From contig JAJQHG010000025.1 of the NCBI GenBank assembly GCA_021199865.1, positions 1 to 7,323 of the forward strand: a DNA stretch of 7,323 bases, in the 5' to 3' direction. Below are positions 1-5,276 of this stretch, piece after piece (the stretch's first letter is position 1; the number at the start of each line of letters is the position of its first letter). A model generated the notes under the pieces. That model was not told where the DNA came from. It searched no databases and was given only the letters and a program-made list of their open reading frames with translations. This stretch comes from Methanosphaera sp. (GTDB lineage Archaea; Methanobacteriota; Methanobacteria; Methanobacteriales; Methanobacteriaceae). The position numbers and the translations under genes are program-made.

Positions 1-2
1 AA

Positions 3-119
3 GAAAGAGTTATAGCCTATATAAATCATCATAAATTACTTAAAATTAAAATAAAAGCATTAGAAGGCTTATCACATAATTTTTCAAAAATAATTAAAAA
101 AGCATATTTTTATTTATGA
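3..119 (+). CDS. 3' end of an unidentified upstream gene (partial)
   Basis: An open frame enters from the left edge, with its first complete codon at position 3, and runs 38 codons to a TGA at 117-119. The other two forward frames stop by positions 15 and 34. The visible C-terminal tail is strongly basic, with about nine lysines, plus histidines and aromatics (it includes INHHKLLKIK and ends KKAYFYL). No domain can be recognised from so short a piece. A basic tail like this suits a nucleic-acid-binding protein or a transposase end, but that is only a guess. No close-set terminator follows; the first T-run lies more than 100 bases downstream. It could also be a chance open frame in AT-rich DNA. 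Confidence 0.4.
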   Translation, partial: ERVIAYINHHKLLKIKIKALEGLSHNFSKIIKKAYFYL

Positions 120-146
120 ATGAATATTATCATTTAATATTATCTA

Positions 147-168
147 TAATGATTATTTAATGATTATT
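147..168. repeat. Perfect tandem 11-mer repeat
   Basis: TAATGATTATT occurs twice back to back, at 147-157 and 158-168. Just upstream AATATTATC occurs at 123-131 and 136-144. The upstream half is roughly an inverted counterpart of the downstream half, centred near 145, matching at most positions across about 16 bases. The 11-base period is about one helical turn, so a protein could contact repeated sites on one DNA face. Simple slippage in AT-rich DNA is an equally good explanation. Confidence 0.6.
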
Positions 169-264
169 ACATATTATAATTAAAATAGATATAATATAAT
201 TTAATTCTAATGTATTATATTGAATTATTTGTTTATTTTTTTTAATAGTTTTTTCTAAAATATT

Positions 265-272
265 TTTATATA
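265..272 (+). promoter_or_regulatory. Putative TATA box of the DUF3100 operon
   Basis: TTTATATA matches the archaeal TATA-box pattern and follows an A-rich stretch (around 257-263) that could serve as the BRE. Usual archaeal spacing of about 25 bases places transcription start near 293-297. That gives a leader of about 100 nt before the first gene and puts the start inside the inverted repeat at 287-306. Confidence 0.45.
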
Positions 273-286
273 AAGATGTATTATAT

Positions 287-306
287 ACTAAGTAGGTGAA
301 CTTAGT
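287..306. promoter_or_regulatory. Inverted repeat at predicted transcription start (candidate operator)
   Basis: ACTAAGT (287-293) and ACTTAGT (300-306) are perfect 7-base inverted arms around AGGTGA (294-299). The element overlaps the start site predicted from the TATA-like box at 265-272, a normal place for an archaeal repressor site. The spacer happens to match a perfect Shine-Dalgarno sequence, but no start codon lies at a usable distance, so it is probably not a ribosome site. Confidence 0.4.
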
Positions 307-330
307 TACTATAAGATTACACTTTAACTC

Positions 331-359
331 AAAAATTTATCTATGACTTATAAATTTTT
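331..359. promoter_or_regulatory. 10-bp inverted repeat in the leader of the DUF3100 operon
   Basis: AAAAATTTAT (331-340) and ATAAATTTTT (350-359) pair perfectly over 10 bases around a 9-base loop. It lies about 35 bases before the first start codon. In RNA it would form an A/U-only hairpin; in DNA it could be a regulator site. A further ATAAATTT copy at 366-373 overlaps the run-up to the ribosome binding site. Because it is all A/T, chance formation cannot be excluded. Confidence 0.35.
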
Positions 360-394
360 AGTCTAAATAAATTTGTGAAAGGAATAGGAATTTG

Positions 395-1249
395 ATGGAC
401 TCAGAAAGTGAAATTAAAAATGAAGAAAAAAAATTAACTAAGGCACGTAAACAATATAAATTACATATAACAATACTTATTTGTATAATAATAGCTGAAT
501 ATATAGGAATGATAACAATAGATCTTGCAGGAATAACTATTGTCTTGATGCCTTTGTTATATTCCTTAATTTTAGCCGTAGCACTCTATCTAGCAAAACC
601 AGCTAAATGGATATCTGATGAACAATCTGACCATGCTAGTACAATTATGATGCTACTAATTGGACCTTTAATGGCAAAATTAGCTATATCTAGTGGTCAG
701 AACATTGAAATTATACTCAATTCAGGGCCGGCAATACTACTACAAGAAGTGGGTAACTTAGGCACGATATTCTTTGCTCTACCCATTGCATTATTATTAG
801 GATTTAAACGTGAAGCAATTGGTATGACTAGTTCAATATGCCGTGAACCACAGATGGGTGTAGTAATAGATAGATATGGTTTTGGATCACCAGAAACTAA
901 TGGATTCTTTACAGTATTCCTTATAGGTACAATACTTGGAACACCATTTATTAGTATATTAGTGAGTGTATTAGCACACATTATCCCTCTACATCCATAT
1001 GCATATGGTATGGCGTGTGGTATTGGAAGTGCAAGTATGAATGCAGCGGCAGTCACTTCATTATCGGCATTATATCCAGCTGTTACAGAACAATTAGAAG
1101 CTTTCAGTGGTATGGCTAATCTTATCTCGATGGTAACAGGAATGTATGTATACATATTTATAGCAATACCATTAACTGAGAGATTATATAAATGGTTAAG
1201 ACCTATAACAGATAGGATATTAGGTCGAAAAAGAAAGAGTAAAGGATAG
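395..1249 (+). CDS. DUF3100-family integral membrane protein, copy 1
   Basis: This is a polytopic membrane protein of 284 residues resembling the DUF3100 family, whose function is undescribed as far as I know; a permease-like role is inferred. A charged, soluble N-terminus (about residues 1-22) is followed by hydrophobic segments near 24-42, 47-66, 83-99, 112-136, 170-193, 200-222 and 236-258. Recognisable family blocks are LIGPLMAKL (88-96), SGPAILLQEVGNLG (110-123), SICREPQ (147-153), CGIGSASM and a C-terminal IPLTERLY. ATG at 395 is preferred because AGGA at 386-389 lies 5 bases upstream; a TTG at 392 could add one residue. The next gene begins 8 bases after the stop, so the two are probably co-transcribed and may form one complex. 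The length is normal for the family. Confidence 0.82.
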   Translation: MDSESEIKNEEKKLTKARKQYKLHITILICIIIAEYIGMITIDLAGITIVLMPLLYSLILAVALYLAKPAKWISDEQSDHASTIMMLLIGPLMAKLAISSGQNIEIILNSGPAILLQEVGNLGTIFFALPIALLLGFKREAIGMTSSICREPQMGVVIDRYGFGSPETNGFFTVFLIGTILGTPFISILVSVLAHIIPLHPYAYGMACGIGSASMNAAAVTSLSALYPAVTEQLEAFSGMANLISMVTGMYVYIFIAIPLTERLYKWLRPITDRILGRKRKSKG

Positions 1250-1257
1250 GTTATAAA

Positions 1258-1725
1258 GTGTCTAAGGTAATTTCTATTAAAATTGTAGAGGAATGGATTT
1301 TAATATTATTGATATTTTCAATTATGGCATCAATTGGTAATGTAGTGGGTTATAATTATCCATTTTCAGAGTCATTTATTGGAATGTTAATATTATGCAT
1401 AATTACGCTTGTAGGGATGTTAATTGAGAAGATAATTCCATATAATATCCCTTCAATACTATATATAAGTGTTATAGGATTAGTTTTGGCTCTCCCATGG
1501 TCACCAGTATCTGATCTAATAATATATTATACATCTAAAGTAGAATTGGTAAGTCTCACAACAGTACTATTAGCATATGCTGGTATTGGTATGGGTACAA
1601 ACTTGAAAGAATTAAAGAAGGTTGGTCTTAGAGGAGTAATTGTAACATTCTTTGTTATATTTGGTACATATATTGGATCAGCTTTAATTGCTCAGGTTGT
1701 TTTATCATTTACTGGAATTATATAA
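1258..1725 (+). CDS. Small hydrophobic membrane protein, probable partner of DUF3100 protein
   Basis: A protein of 155 residues, almost entirely hydrophobic, with about five membrane segments near 13-31, 39-56, 64-80, 97-114 and 125-150. The block LLAYAGIGMGTNL (104-116), followed by a charged KELKK turn and a final helix, resembles the last helices of YeiH-like and related two-domain permeases. This suggests the protein is one half or subunit of a split transporter, with the DUF3100 protein as the other part. That is an inference from sequence flavour and adjacency. The start is GTG at 1258, with AGG at 1248-1250 overlapping the previous stop; the first in-frame ATG (near 1324) would remove the first helix. 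No named family could be assigned with certainty. Confidence 0.72.
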   Translation: MSKVISIKIVEEWILILLIFSIMASIGNVVGYNYPFSESFIGMLILCIITLVGMLIEKIIPYNIPSILYISVIGLVLALPWSPVSDLIIYYTSKVELVSLTTVLLAYAGIGMGTNLKELKKVGLRGVIVTFFVIFGTYIGSALIAQVVLSFTGII

Positions 1726-1764
1726 TATATAATCTCCTTTATTAAACACCTATAACATATATTA

Positions 1765-1808
1765 AATCAGTGAAATTTTTAATATGATCTCTTTTTAAAT
1801 TACTGATT
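1765..1808. promoter_or_regulatory. Inverted repeat flanking a TATA-like element before the second DUF3100 gene
   Basis: AATCAGT (1765-1771) and ACTGATT (1802-1808) are perfect 7-base inverted arms. The pairing extends through AATTT (1774-1778) and AAATT (1797-1801) if a 2-base bulge is allowed. Between them, TTTAATAT (1778-1785) could act as a TATA box, placing transcription start near 1805, almost at the ATG at 1812. The right arm ends 3 bases before the start codon. It may be a repressor site or an RNA hairpin occluding translation start. Confidence 0.38.
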
Positions 1809-1811
1809 ATT

Positions 1812-2630
1812 ATGGAAAAAACAAATAATGATAATAATATTAGATCTGTTCTAAATTATAAATTACATTTAACATTGTTAATATGTATAATAGTCTCAGA
1901 GTATATTGGGACTATAACATTATCCTTTAATGGAACTAATATTATATTATTACCTTTGATTTATAGCCTCATTTTAGCTATAGCACTATATCAGTCAAGA
2001 CATATTACATGGATTAATGAGGAGGAATCTATCCTATCCAATAAATTCATGTTATTATTAGTAGGTCCATTAATTGCTAAACTATCAATATCTAGTGGAA
2101 ATAATATAGGTATACTCTTAAATATTGGTCCGGCTTTAGTACTTGAACAGTTTGGTGAACTATGTTCAATATTTATTGCTCTACCTATAGCTTTACTCTT
2201 AGGATTTAAACGTGAATCAATTGGTATGACTAGTTCAATATGCCGTGAACCACAGATGGCCATAATTATTGATAAATATGGTTTTAACTCTAAGGAAGTT
2301 AATGGGTTTATGAGTGTATATATTATTGGAACAGTTATTGGAACTATTTTTATTAGCATAATAGTTAATGTTCTCTGTAATATTTTACCATTACATCCAT
2401 ATAGTTATGCTATGGGTTGTGGTATTGGTAGTACATGTATGAATGTGGCAGGATTATCCTCTTTAATAGCACTATATCCAGATTTAAGTGAACAATTATC
2501 TGCATTTAGTGGTATATCTAACCTTATCTGCCTAATCTTCAGTGTTTATATATACCTATTTATTAGTTTACCATTAACAGAGAGAATATATGGTAAACTA
2601 GAACCAGTAATAACTAAAATATTTAAGTAA
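1812..2630 (+). CDS. DUF3100-family integral membrane protein, copy 2
   Basis: A paralogue of the gene at 395-1249, with 272 residues and the same order of hydrophobic segments and family blocks (GPLIAKL, IGPALVLEQFGELC, SICREPQ, CGIGSTCM, LPLTERIY). Its soluble N-terminus is shorter (about 16 residues) and its C-terminus lacks the basic RKRKSKG tail of copy 1. Several small residues of copy 1 become Cys here (for example ELCSIF, VLCNI, LICLI). No separate small partner follows, so it may share the 155-residue protein or work alone. The start is ATG at 1812 with no clear Shine-Dalgarno sequence upstream, consistent with a leaderless or near-leaderless message. No strong T-run separates it from the gene before it, so read-through is possible. 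The transported substrate is unknown. Confidence 0.8.
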   Translation: MEKTNNDNNIRSVLNYKLHLTLLICIIVSEYIGTITLSFNGTNIILLPLIYSLILAIALYQSRHITWINEEESILSNKFMLLLVGPLIAKLSISSGNNIGILLNIGPALVLEQFGELCSIFIALPIALLLGFKRESIGMTSSICREPQMAIIIDKYGFNSKEVNGFMSVYIIGTVIGTIFISIIVNVLCNILPLHPYSYAMGCGIGSTCMNVAGLSSLIALYPDLSEQLSAFSGISNLICLIFSVYIYLFISLPLTERIYGKLEPVITKIFK

Positions 2631-2694
2631 TAATTTAGTACTATTATTTCACTACTATAAATATGATAAATATCTTAAATACTTTCTTATAATC

Positions 2695-2701
2695 TTTTTT
2701 T
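2695..2701 (+). terminator. Oligo-T terminator after DUF3100 copy 2
   Basis: A run of seven T residues lies 65 bases after the stop of the second DUF3100 gene and before the thiM1 promoter. Archaeal termination commonly uses T runs on the coding strand without a stable hairpin. A small AATAAT/ATTATT inverted repeat at 2629-2648 lies upstream but is not adjacent to the T run. Confidence 0.4.
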
Positions 2702-2718
2702 ATAATTACAACTTCTTT

Positions 2719-2752
2719 TAATCATGATTTAATTATAATATTTAATAATTAT
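2719..2752 (+). promoter_or_regulatory. Candidate thiM1 promoter with upstream palindrome
   Basis: The palindrome AATCATGATT (2720-2729) precedes TTTAATAATTAT (2741-2752). The first eight bases of the latter could be a TATA box, giving a start near 2770 and a short leader with GGAG at 2772-2775. The same 12-mer lies before thiM2 at 4362-4373, also just downstream of a TAATC...GATTA inverted repeat. This shared layout supports common control of the two thiM-thiE units. Confidence 0.4.
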
Positions 2753-2782
2753 AAATTACAAAAATTAATATGGAGAATAAAT

Positions 2783-3640
2783 ATGAATGATTTAATCATA
2801 AAGAAATCATCAGAAATTATAGAAAATTTAAGACAAACTAGTCCTCTAACACATTGTATAACAAATTATGTAACAGTTAGAGACTGTGCAAATGCAGTTC
2901 TTGCAATTGGTGGCTCACCTATAATGGCTTATGAACCAGAAGAAGCATATGAAATAACTTCAATGTCCAATTCATTACTAATAAATATAGGAAATCTTCC
3001 ACCAGACGAGATAAAGACAATGAAAATATCAGCAAAAACAGCAGTTGAGAACAAAATACCTTATGTATTAGATCCAGTCGGAGCAGGCATAAGTGATGTT
3101 AGAAATAAAATGCCACGTGATCTAATAGATTTAGCTAAACCATCAATTATACGAGGTAACCTATCAGAAATAAAAGCAATAGGAGCAATATATGATATAA
3201 TTGATAATATAACTAAAGCTAAAGGTGTTGATGTAGCTGATTCTGATGTGATTAATGAGGATACAGTTGAAAGTCAGGCTCAATTAGTTAAGAATATTGC
3301 TAGTAAGCTTGATACAGTTATTGCTGCATCTGGTCCAATGGATATTATTTCTGATGGAGTTAGTGTATATGTAATTGATAATGGGGATTCTATGATGTCA
3401 TCTATTACTGGTAGTGGTTGTATGCTTGGATGTCTTATGGCTTCATATTCTGCAATAACGTCTCCATTAGAGGCAGCTATTACTGCAACATTAGTGATGG
3501 ATATAGCAGGAGAGAAAGCAAAGAAAACTACTATTTATAACAATGAGGGTACTGGTTCATTTAACACTTCTTTAATTAATGAACTAAGTTTAATTAATAG
3601 TGATACAGTAATAAGTATGGCTAATGTAAGAAAAATTTAG
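2783..3640 (+). CDS. thiM: Hydroxyethylthiazole kinase ThiM, copy 1
   Basis: Phosphorylates 4-methyl-5-(2-hydroxyethyl)thiazole with ATP to give the thiazole phosphate used by ThiE, which is thiamine salvage in the cytoplasm. The 285 residues match the usual family length with a ribokinase-like fold. Visible family blocks are PLTHCITN (21-28), GGSPIMA (43-49), LLINIG, DPVGAG (97-102), RGNLSE (124-129) and the phosphate-binding GSGC (210-213) with its conserved Cys. The start is ATG at 2783 with GGAG at 2772-2775. thiE1 begins 10 bases after the stop. Residues 148-248 are nearly identical to ThiM2 in both DNA and protein, whereas the first half is only about 70% identical, so the gene is a mosaic. 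The motifs look intact and it is probably active. Confidence 0.93.
   Translation: MNDLIIKKSSEIIENLRQTSPLTHCITNYVTVRDCANAVLAIGGSPIMAYEPEEAYEITSMSNSLLINIGNLPPDEIKTMKISAKTAVENKIPYVLDPVGAGISDVRNKMPRDLIDLAKPSIIRGNLSEIKAIGAIYDIIDNITKAKGVDVADSDVINEDTVESQAQLVKNIASKLDTVIAASGPMDIISDGVSVYVIDNGDSMMSSITGSGCMLGCLMASYSAITSPLEAAITATLVMDIAGEKAKKTTIYNNEGTGSFNTSLINELSLINSDTVISMANVRKI
3224..3525. repeat. Near-identical thiM tract, copy in thiM1
   Basis: This 302-base stretch is repeated at 4851-5152 in thiM2 with three mismatches, at 3265, 3266 and 3270. From 3271 to 3525 there are 255 identical bases, third codon positions included. Outside the tract the paralogues differ at many sites. The alignment is gap-free at a constant offset of 1627. 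Gene conversion between the copies is the simplest explanation. Confidence 0.9.
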
Positions 3641-3650
3641 GAAGATTATT

Positions 3651-4274
3651 ATGAATATTGATTATAGTGTTTATCTTGTTACACAAAGATATAATTATAC
3701 TGAAGACGAATTCCTAAATATCATAGAAGAAGCAATTCTAGGTGGTGTCACACTACTAGAGCTACGTGAGAGAAACTCTAATGCACAAGACTTTTATGAT
3801 ATGGCACATAAAGTTAAGAAGATCACAGATAAATATGATATACCATTTATGCTTAATGATAGATTAGATATTGCTCTATCACTAGACTGTGCTGGAGTAC
3901 ACTTAGAACCTGGTGATTTATCATATGATGTTGCACGAGACATACTAGGAGAAGATAAAATTATTGGAGTTAGTGCTCTTAGTTATGAAAGTGCTCTTCA
4001 AAGTCAACAAAAGGGTGCTGACTATTTAAGTGTAGGTGCAATAGTTAAGACTCCAACAAAGCCTGATTGTACTGTTATACCTCGAAGTGACTTAGATTTA
4101 ATAAAGGAAAATATTACTATTCCACGTGTAGCAGTTGGTGGCTTAAATAAGGATAATATATCAGAGGTAGTCCATAAATATAACTTTGATGGTGTCGCTG
4201 TTGTTTCATCAATAATGTATGCCGATGATCCTAAACAAACAGCATCATTATTTAACAAATTAGTAAATGAATAA
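3651..4274 (+). CDS. thiE: Thiamine-phosphate synthase-like ThiE, divergent copy 1
   Basis: A TIM-barrel protein of 207 residues in the ThiE/TenI family. ThiE condenses HMP-pyrophosphate with thiazole phosphate to give thiamine phosphate. Retained features are R39, N69-D70, D89, S108 and T134-x-T136-K137, which correspond to HMP-PP- or metal-contacting residues of Bacillus ThiE, plus the C-terminal phosphate-binding GG and GVAVVSSI blocks. Changed features are the canonical QLREK, which is ELRER (37-41); GVHLGQDDM, which is GVHLEPGDL (82-90); and LGVG, which is LSVG (126-129). It is roughly 60% identical to ThiE2. The start is ATG at 3651, with AGGA at 3639-3642 overlapping the thiM1 stop. 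It could be a working enzyme with altered kinetics, a specialised paralogue, or a decaying copy; the frame is intact. Confidence 0.85.
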   Translation: MNIDYSVYLVTQRYNYTEDEFLNIIEEAILGGVTLLELRERNSNAQDFYDMAHKVKKITDKYDIPFMLNDRLDIALSLDCAGVHLEPGDLSYDVARDILGEDKIIGVSALSYESALQSQQKGADYLSVGAIVKTPTKPDCTVIPRSDLDLIKENITIPRVAVGGLNKDNISEVVHKYNFDGVAVVSSIMYADDPKQTASLFNKLVNE

Positions 4275-4288
4275 TATTGATTTAATAC

Positions 4289-4297
4289 TTTTTTTTT
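4289..4297 (+). terminator. Oligo-T terminator after thiE1
   Basis: Nine T residues in a row begin 15 bases after the thiE1 stop. This is the longest T run in the window and fits an archaeal oligo-T terminator, ending the first thiM-thiE transcript before the separate thiM2 promoter. Confidence 0.55.
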
Positions 4298-4346
4298 AGA
4301 ATATAAAATATGTATACTTAATAAAGTAGAACTTATTTATTACTAT

Positions 4347-4373
4347 TAATCTCCAGATTATTTTAATAATTAT
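4347..4373 (+). promoter_or_regulatory. Candidate thiM2 promoter with upstream palindrome
   Basis: TAATCT-CC-AGATTA (4347-4360) is an inverted repeat with perfect 6-base arms. It directly precedes TTTAATAATTAT (4362-4373), a candidate TATA region shared exactly with thiM1 (2741-2752). A start near 4391 would leave a short leader with AGGA at 4400-4403 before the ATG at 4410. The repeat abuts the TATA element, where a bound regulator could block TBP/TFB. Confidence 0.42.
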
Positions 4374-4409
4374 CTAAAGAATGAATATAAATTATAACGA
4401 GGAATAAAT

Positions 4410-5267
4410 ATGAATGATTCAATAATAAATAAATCCATAGAAATTGTAGAAGAACTAAGACGTGTAAGTCCTCTAACACATTGTATAACAAATGTAGTAA
4501 CTATTAGGGACTGTGCTAATGCAACTCTTGCAATTGGTGGATCACCTATAATGGCTAATGAGCCAGATGAAGCTAATGAGATAACATCACTAGCAAATTC
4601 TTTACTAGTAAATATAGGAACAATTACAAAAATGCAGGCACAGACAATGAAGAATTCTGTTGAAGCATCAAAACAAAACAATACACCATATGTATTAGAT
4701 CCTGTAGGAGTAGGTATTAGTAATATAAGAAATGAAACCCCTATTGACTTAATAAATATTTATAAACCTGCAATTATCAGAGGAAACTTATCAGAAATTA
4801 AGGCTATTGCTATGTTATATGGAATTCTTGATGAGTGTATTAAAGCAAAGGGTGTTGATGTAGCTGATTCTGATGTGATTAATGAGGATACGCTTGGAAG
4901 TCAGGCTCAATTAGTTAAGAATATTGCTAGTAAGCTTGATACAGTTATTGCTGCATCTGGTCCAATGGATATTATTTCTGATGGAGTTAGTGTATATGTA
5001 ATTGATAATGGGGATTCTATGATGTCATCTATTACTGGTAGTGGTTGTATGCTTGGATGTCTTATGGCTTCATATTCTGCAATAACGTCTCCATTAGAGG
5101 CAGCTATTACTGCAACATTAGTGATGGATATAGCAGGAGAGAAAGCAAAGAAGACCACTACATATAATAAGAGGGGTACTGGTTCATTTGTTTCATATTT
5201 AATTGATGAGTTAAGTCTTATTGATGCTGATGCTATTACTAGTATGGCTAAGATATCTAAGCTTTAA
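4410..5267 (+). CDS. thiM: Hydroxyethylthiazole kinase ThiM, copy 2
   Basis: A second thiazole kinase of 285 residues, aligning with ThiM1 without gaps. It has the same family blocks: PLTHCITN (21-28), GGSPIMA (43-49), DPVGVG (97-102), RGNLSE (124-129) and GSGC (210-213). The N-terminal half differs from ThiM1 at roughly 30% of residues, most strongly around 71-90, where NLPPDEIK is replaced by TITKMQAQ. Residues 148-248 differ at only two positions (162 and 163). The start is ATG at 4410, with AGGA at 4400-4403 and the same AATAAATATGAATGA context as thiM1. It begins the likely operon thiM2-thiE2-ADP-ribosylglycohydrolase. No ThiD kinase is present in the window, so HMP-PP for the pathway must come from elsewhere. 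Confidence 0.93.
   Translation: MNDSIINKSIEIVEELRRVSPLTHCITNVVTIRDCANATLAIGGSPIMANEPDEANEITSLANSLLVNIGTITKMQAQTMKNSVEASKQNNTPYVLDPVGVGISNIRNETPIDLINIYKPAIIRGNLSEIKAIAMLYGILDECIKAKGVDVADSDVINEDTLGSQAQLVKNIASKLDTVIAASGPMDIISDGVSVYVIDNGDSMMSSITGSGCMLGCLMASYSAITSPLEAAITATLVMDIAGEKAKKTTTYNKRGTGSFVSYLIDELSLIDADAITSMAKISKL
4851..5152. repeat. Near-identical thiM tract, copy in thiM2
   Basis: This is the partner of 3224-3525, with three mismatches clustered at 4892, 4893 and 4897. Bases 4898-5152 are identical to 3271-3525. The tract encodes the C-terminal half of the kinase, including the GSGC phosphate-binding loop. The flanks (thiE1, promoter, first half of thiM2) are far less similar, so this is a local homogenisation and not a fresh duplication. 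Confidence 0.9.
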
Positions 5268-5276
5268 GTGATTAAT

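Larger units (their letters stand above)
120..394. other. AT-rich intergenic leader region with repeats and promoter
   Basis: This is about 275 bases with no credible gene. It holds a cluster of short repeats at 123-168: AATATTATC at 123-131 and 136-144, then a perfect tandem 11-mer TAATGATTATT at 147-157 and 158-168. There is an 8-base T run at 236-243, a TATA-like element at 265-272, a 7-base-arm inverted repeat at 287-306, a 10-base-arm inverted repeat at 331-359, and the ribosome binding site of the DUF3100 gene at 380-389. The thiamine riboswitch core (a CTGAGA box with its paired downstream box) was looked for and not seen. Confidence 0.6.

Noticed and set aside
287..299. Perfect AGGTGA Shine-Dalgarno sequence suggesting a small leader peptide
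   Set aside because: No ATG, GTG or TTG lies within a usable distance downstream, so it is better seen as the spacer of the inverted repeat.
295..394. TPP riboswitch in a leader near thiamine genes
   Set aside because: The characteristic CTGAGA and downstream paired boxes are absent here and in the thiM leaders. The one CTGAGA at about 1177 is inside a coding region.
120..394. CRISPR array or insertion-sequence ends
   Set aside because: Repeats are short, not regularly spaced with unique spacers, and no terminal inverted repeats with target duplications or transposase gene were seen.
697..1155. Long open frame on the minus strand inside the first DUF3100 gene
   Set aside because: It is antisense to a well-supported membrane protein, has no ribosome site or family resemblance, and its counterpart on the paralogue (1991-2359) merely mirrors the same conserved codons.
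4022..5158. Minus-strand open frames opposite thiE1 and thiM2
   Set aside because: They lie opposite strong thiamine genes, encode no recognisable domains, and are explained as shadows of the codon pattern.
5268..5276. GTG at 5268 as the thiE2 start
   Set aside because: The ATG at 5277 has the AAGTGAT ribosome site at proper spacing and gives the same 207-residue length and N-terminus as ThiE1.
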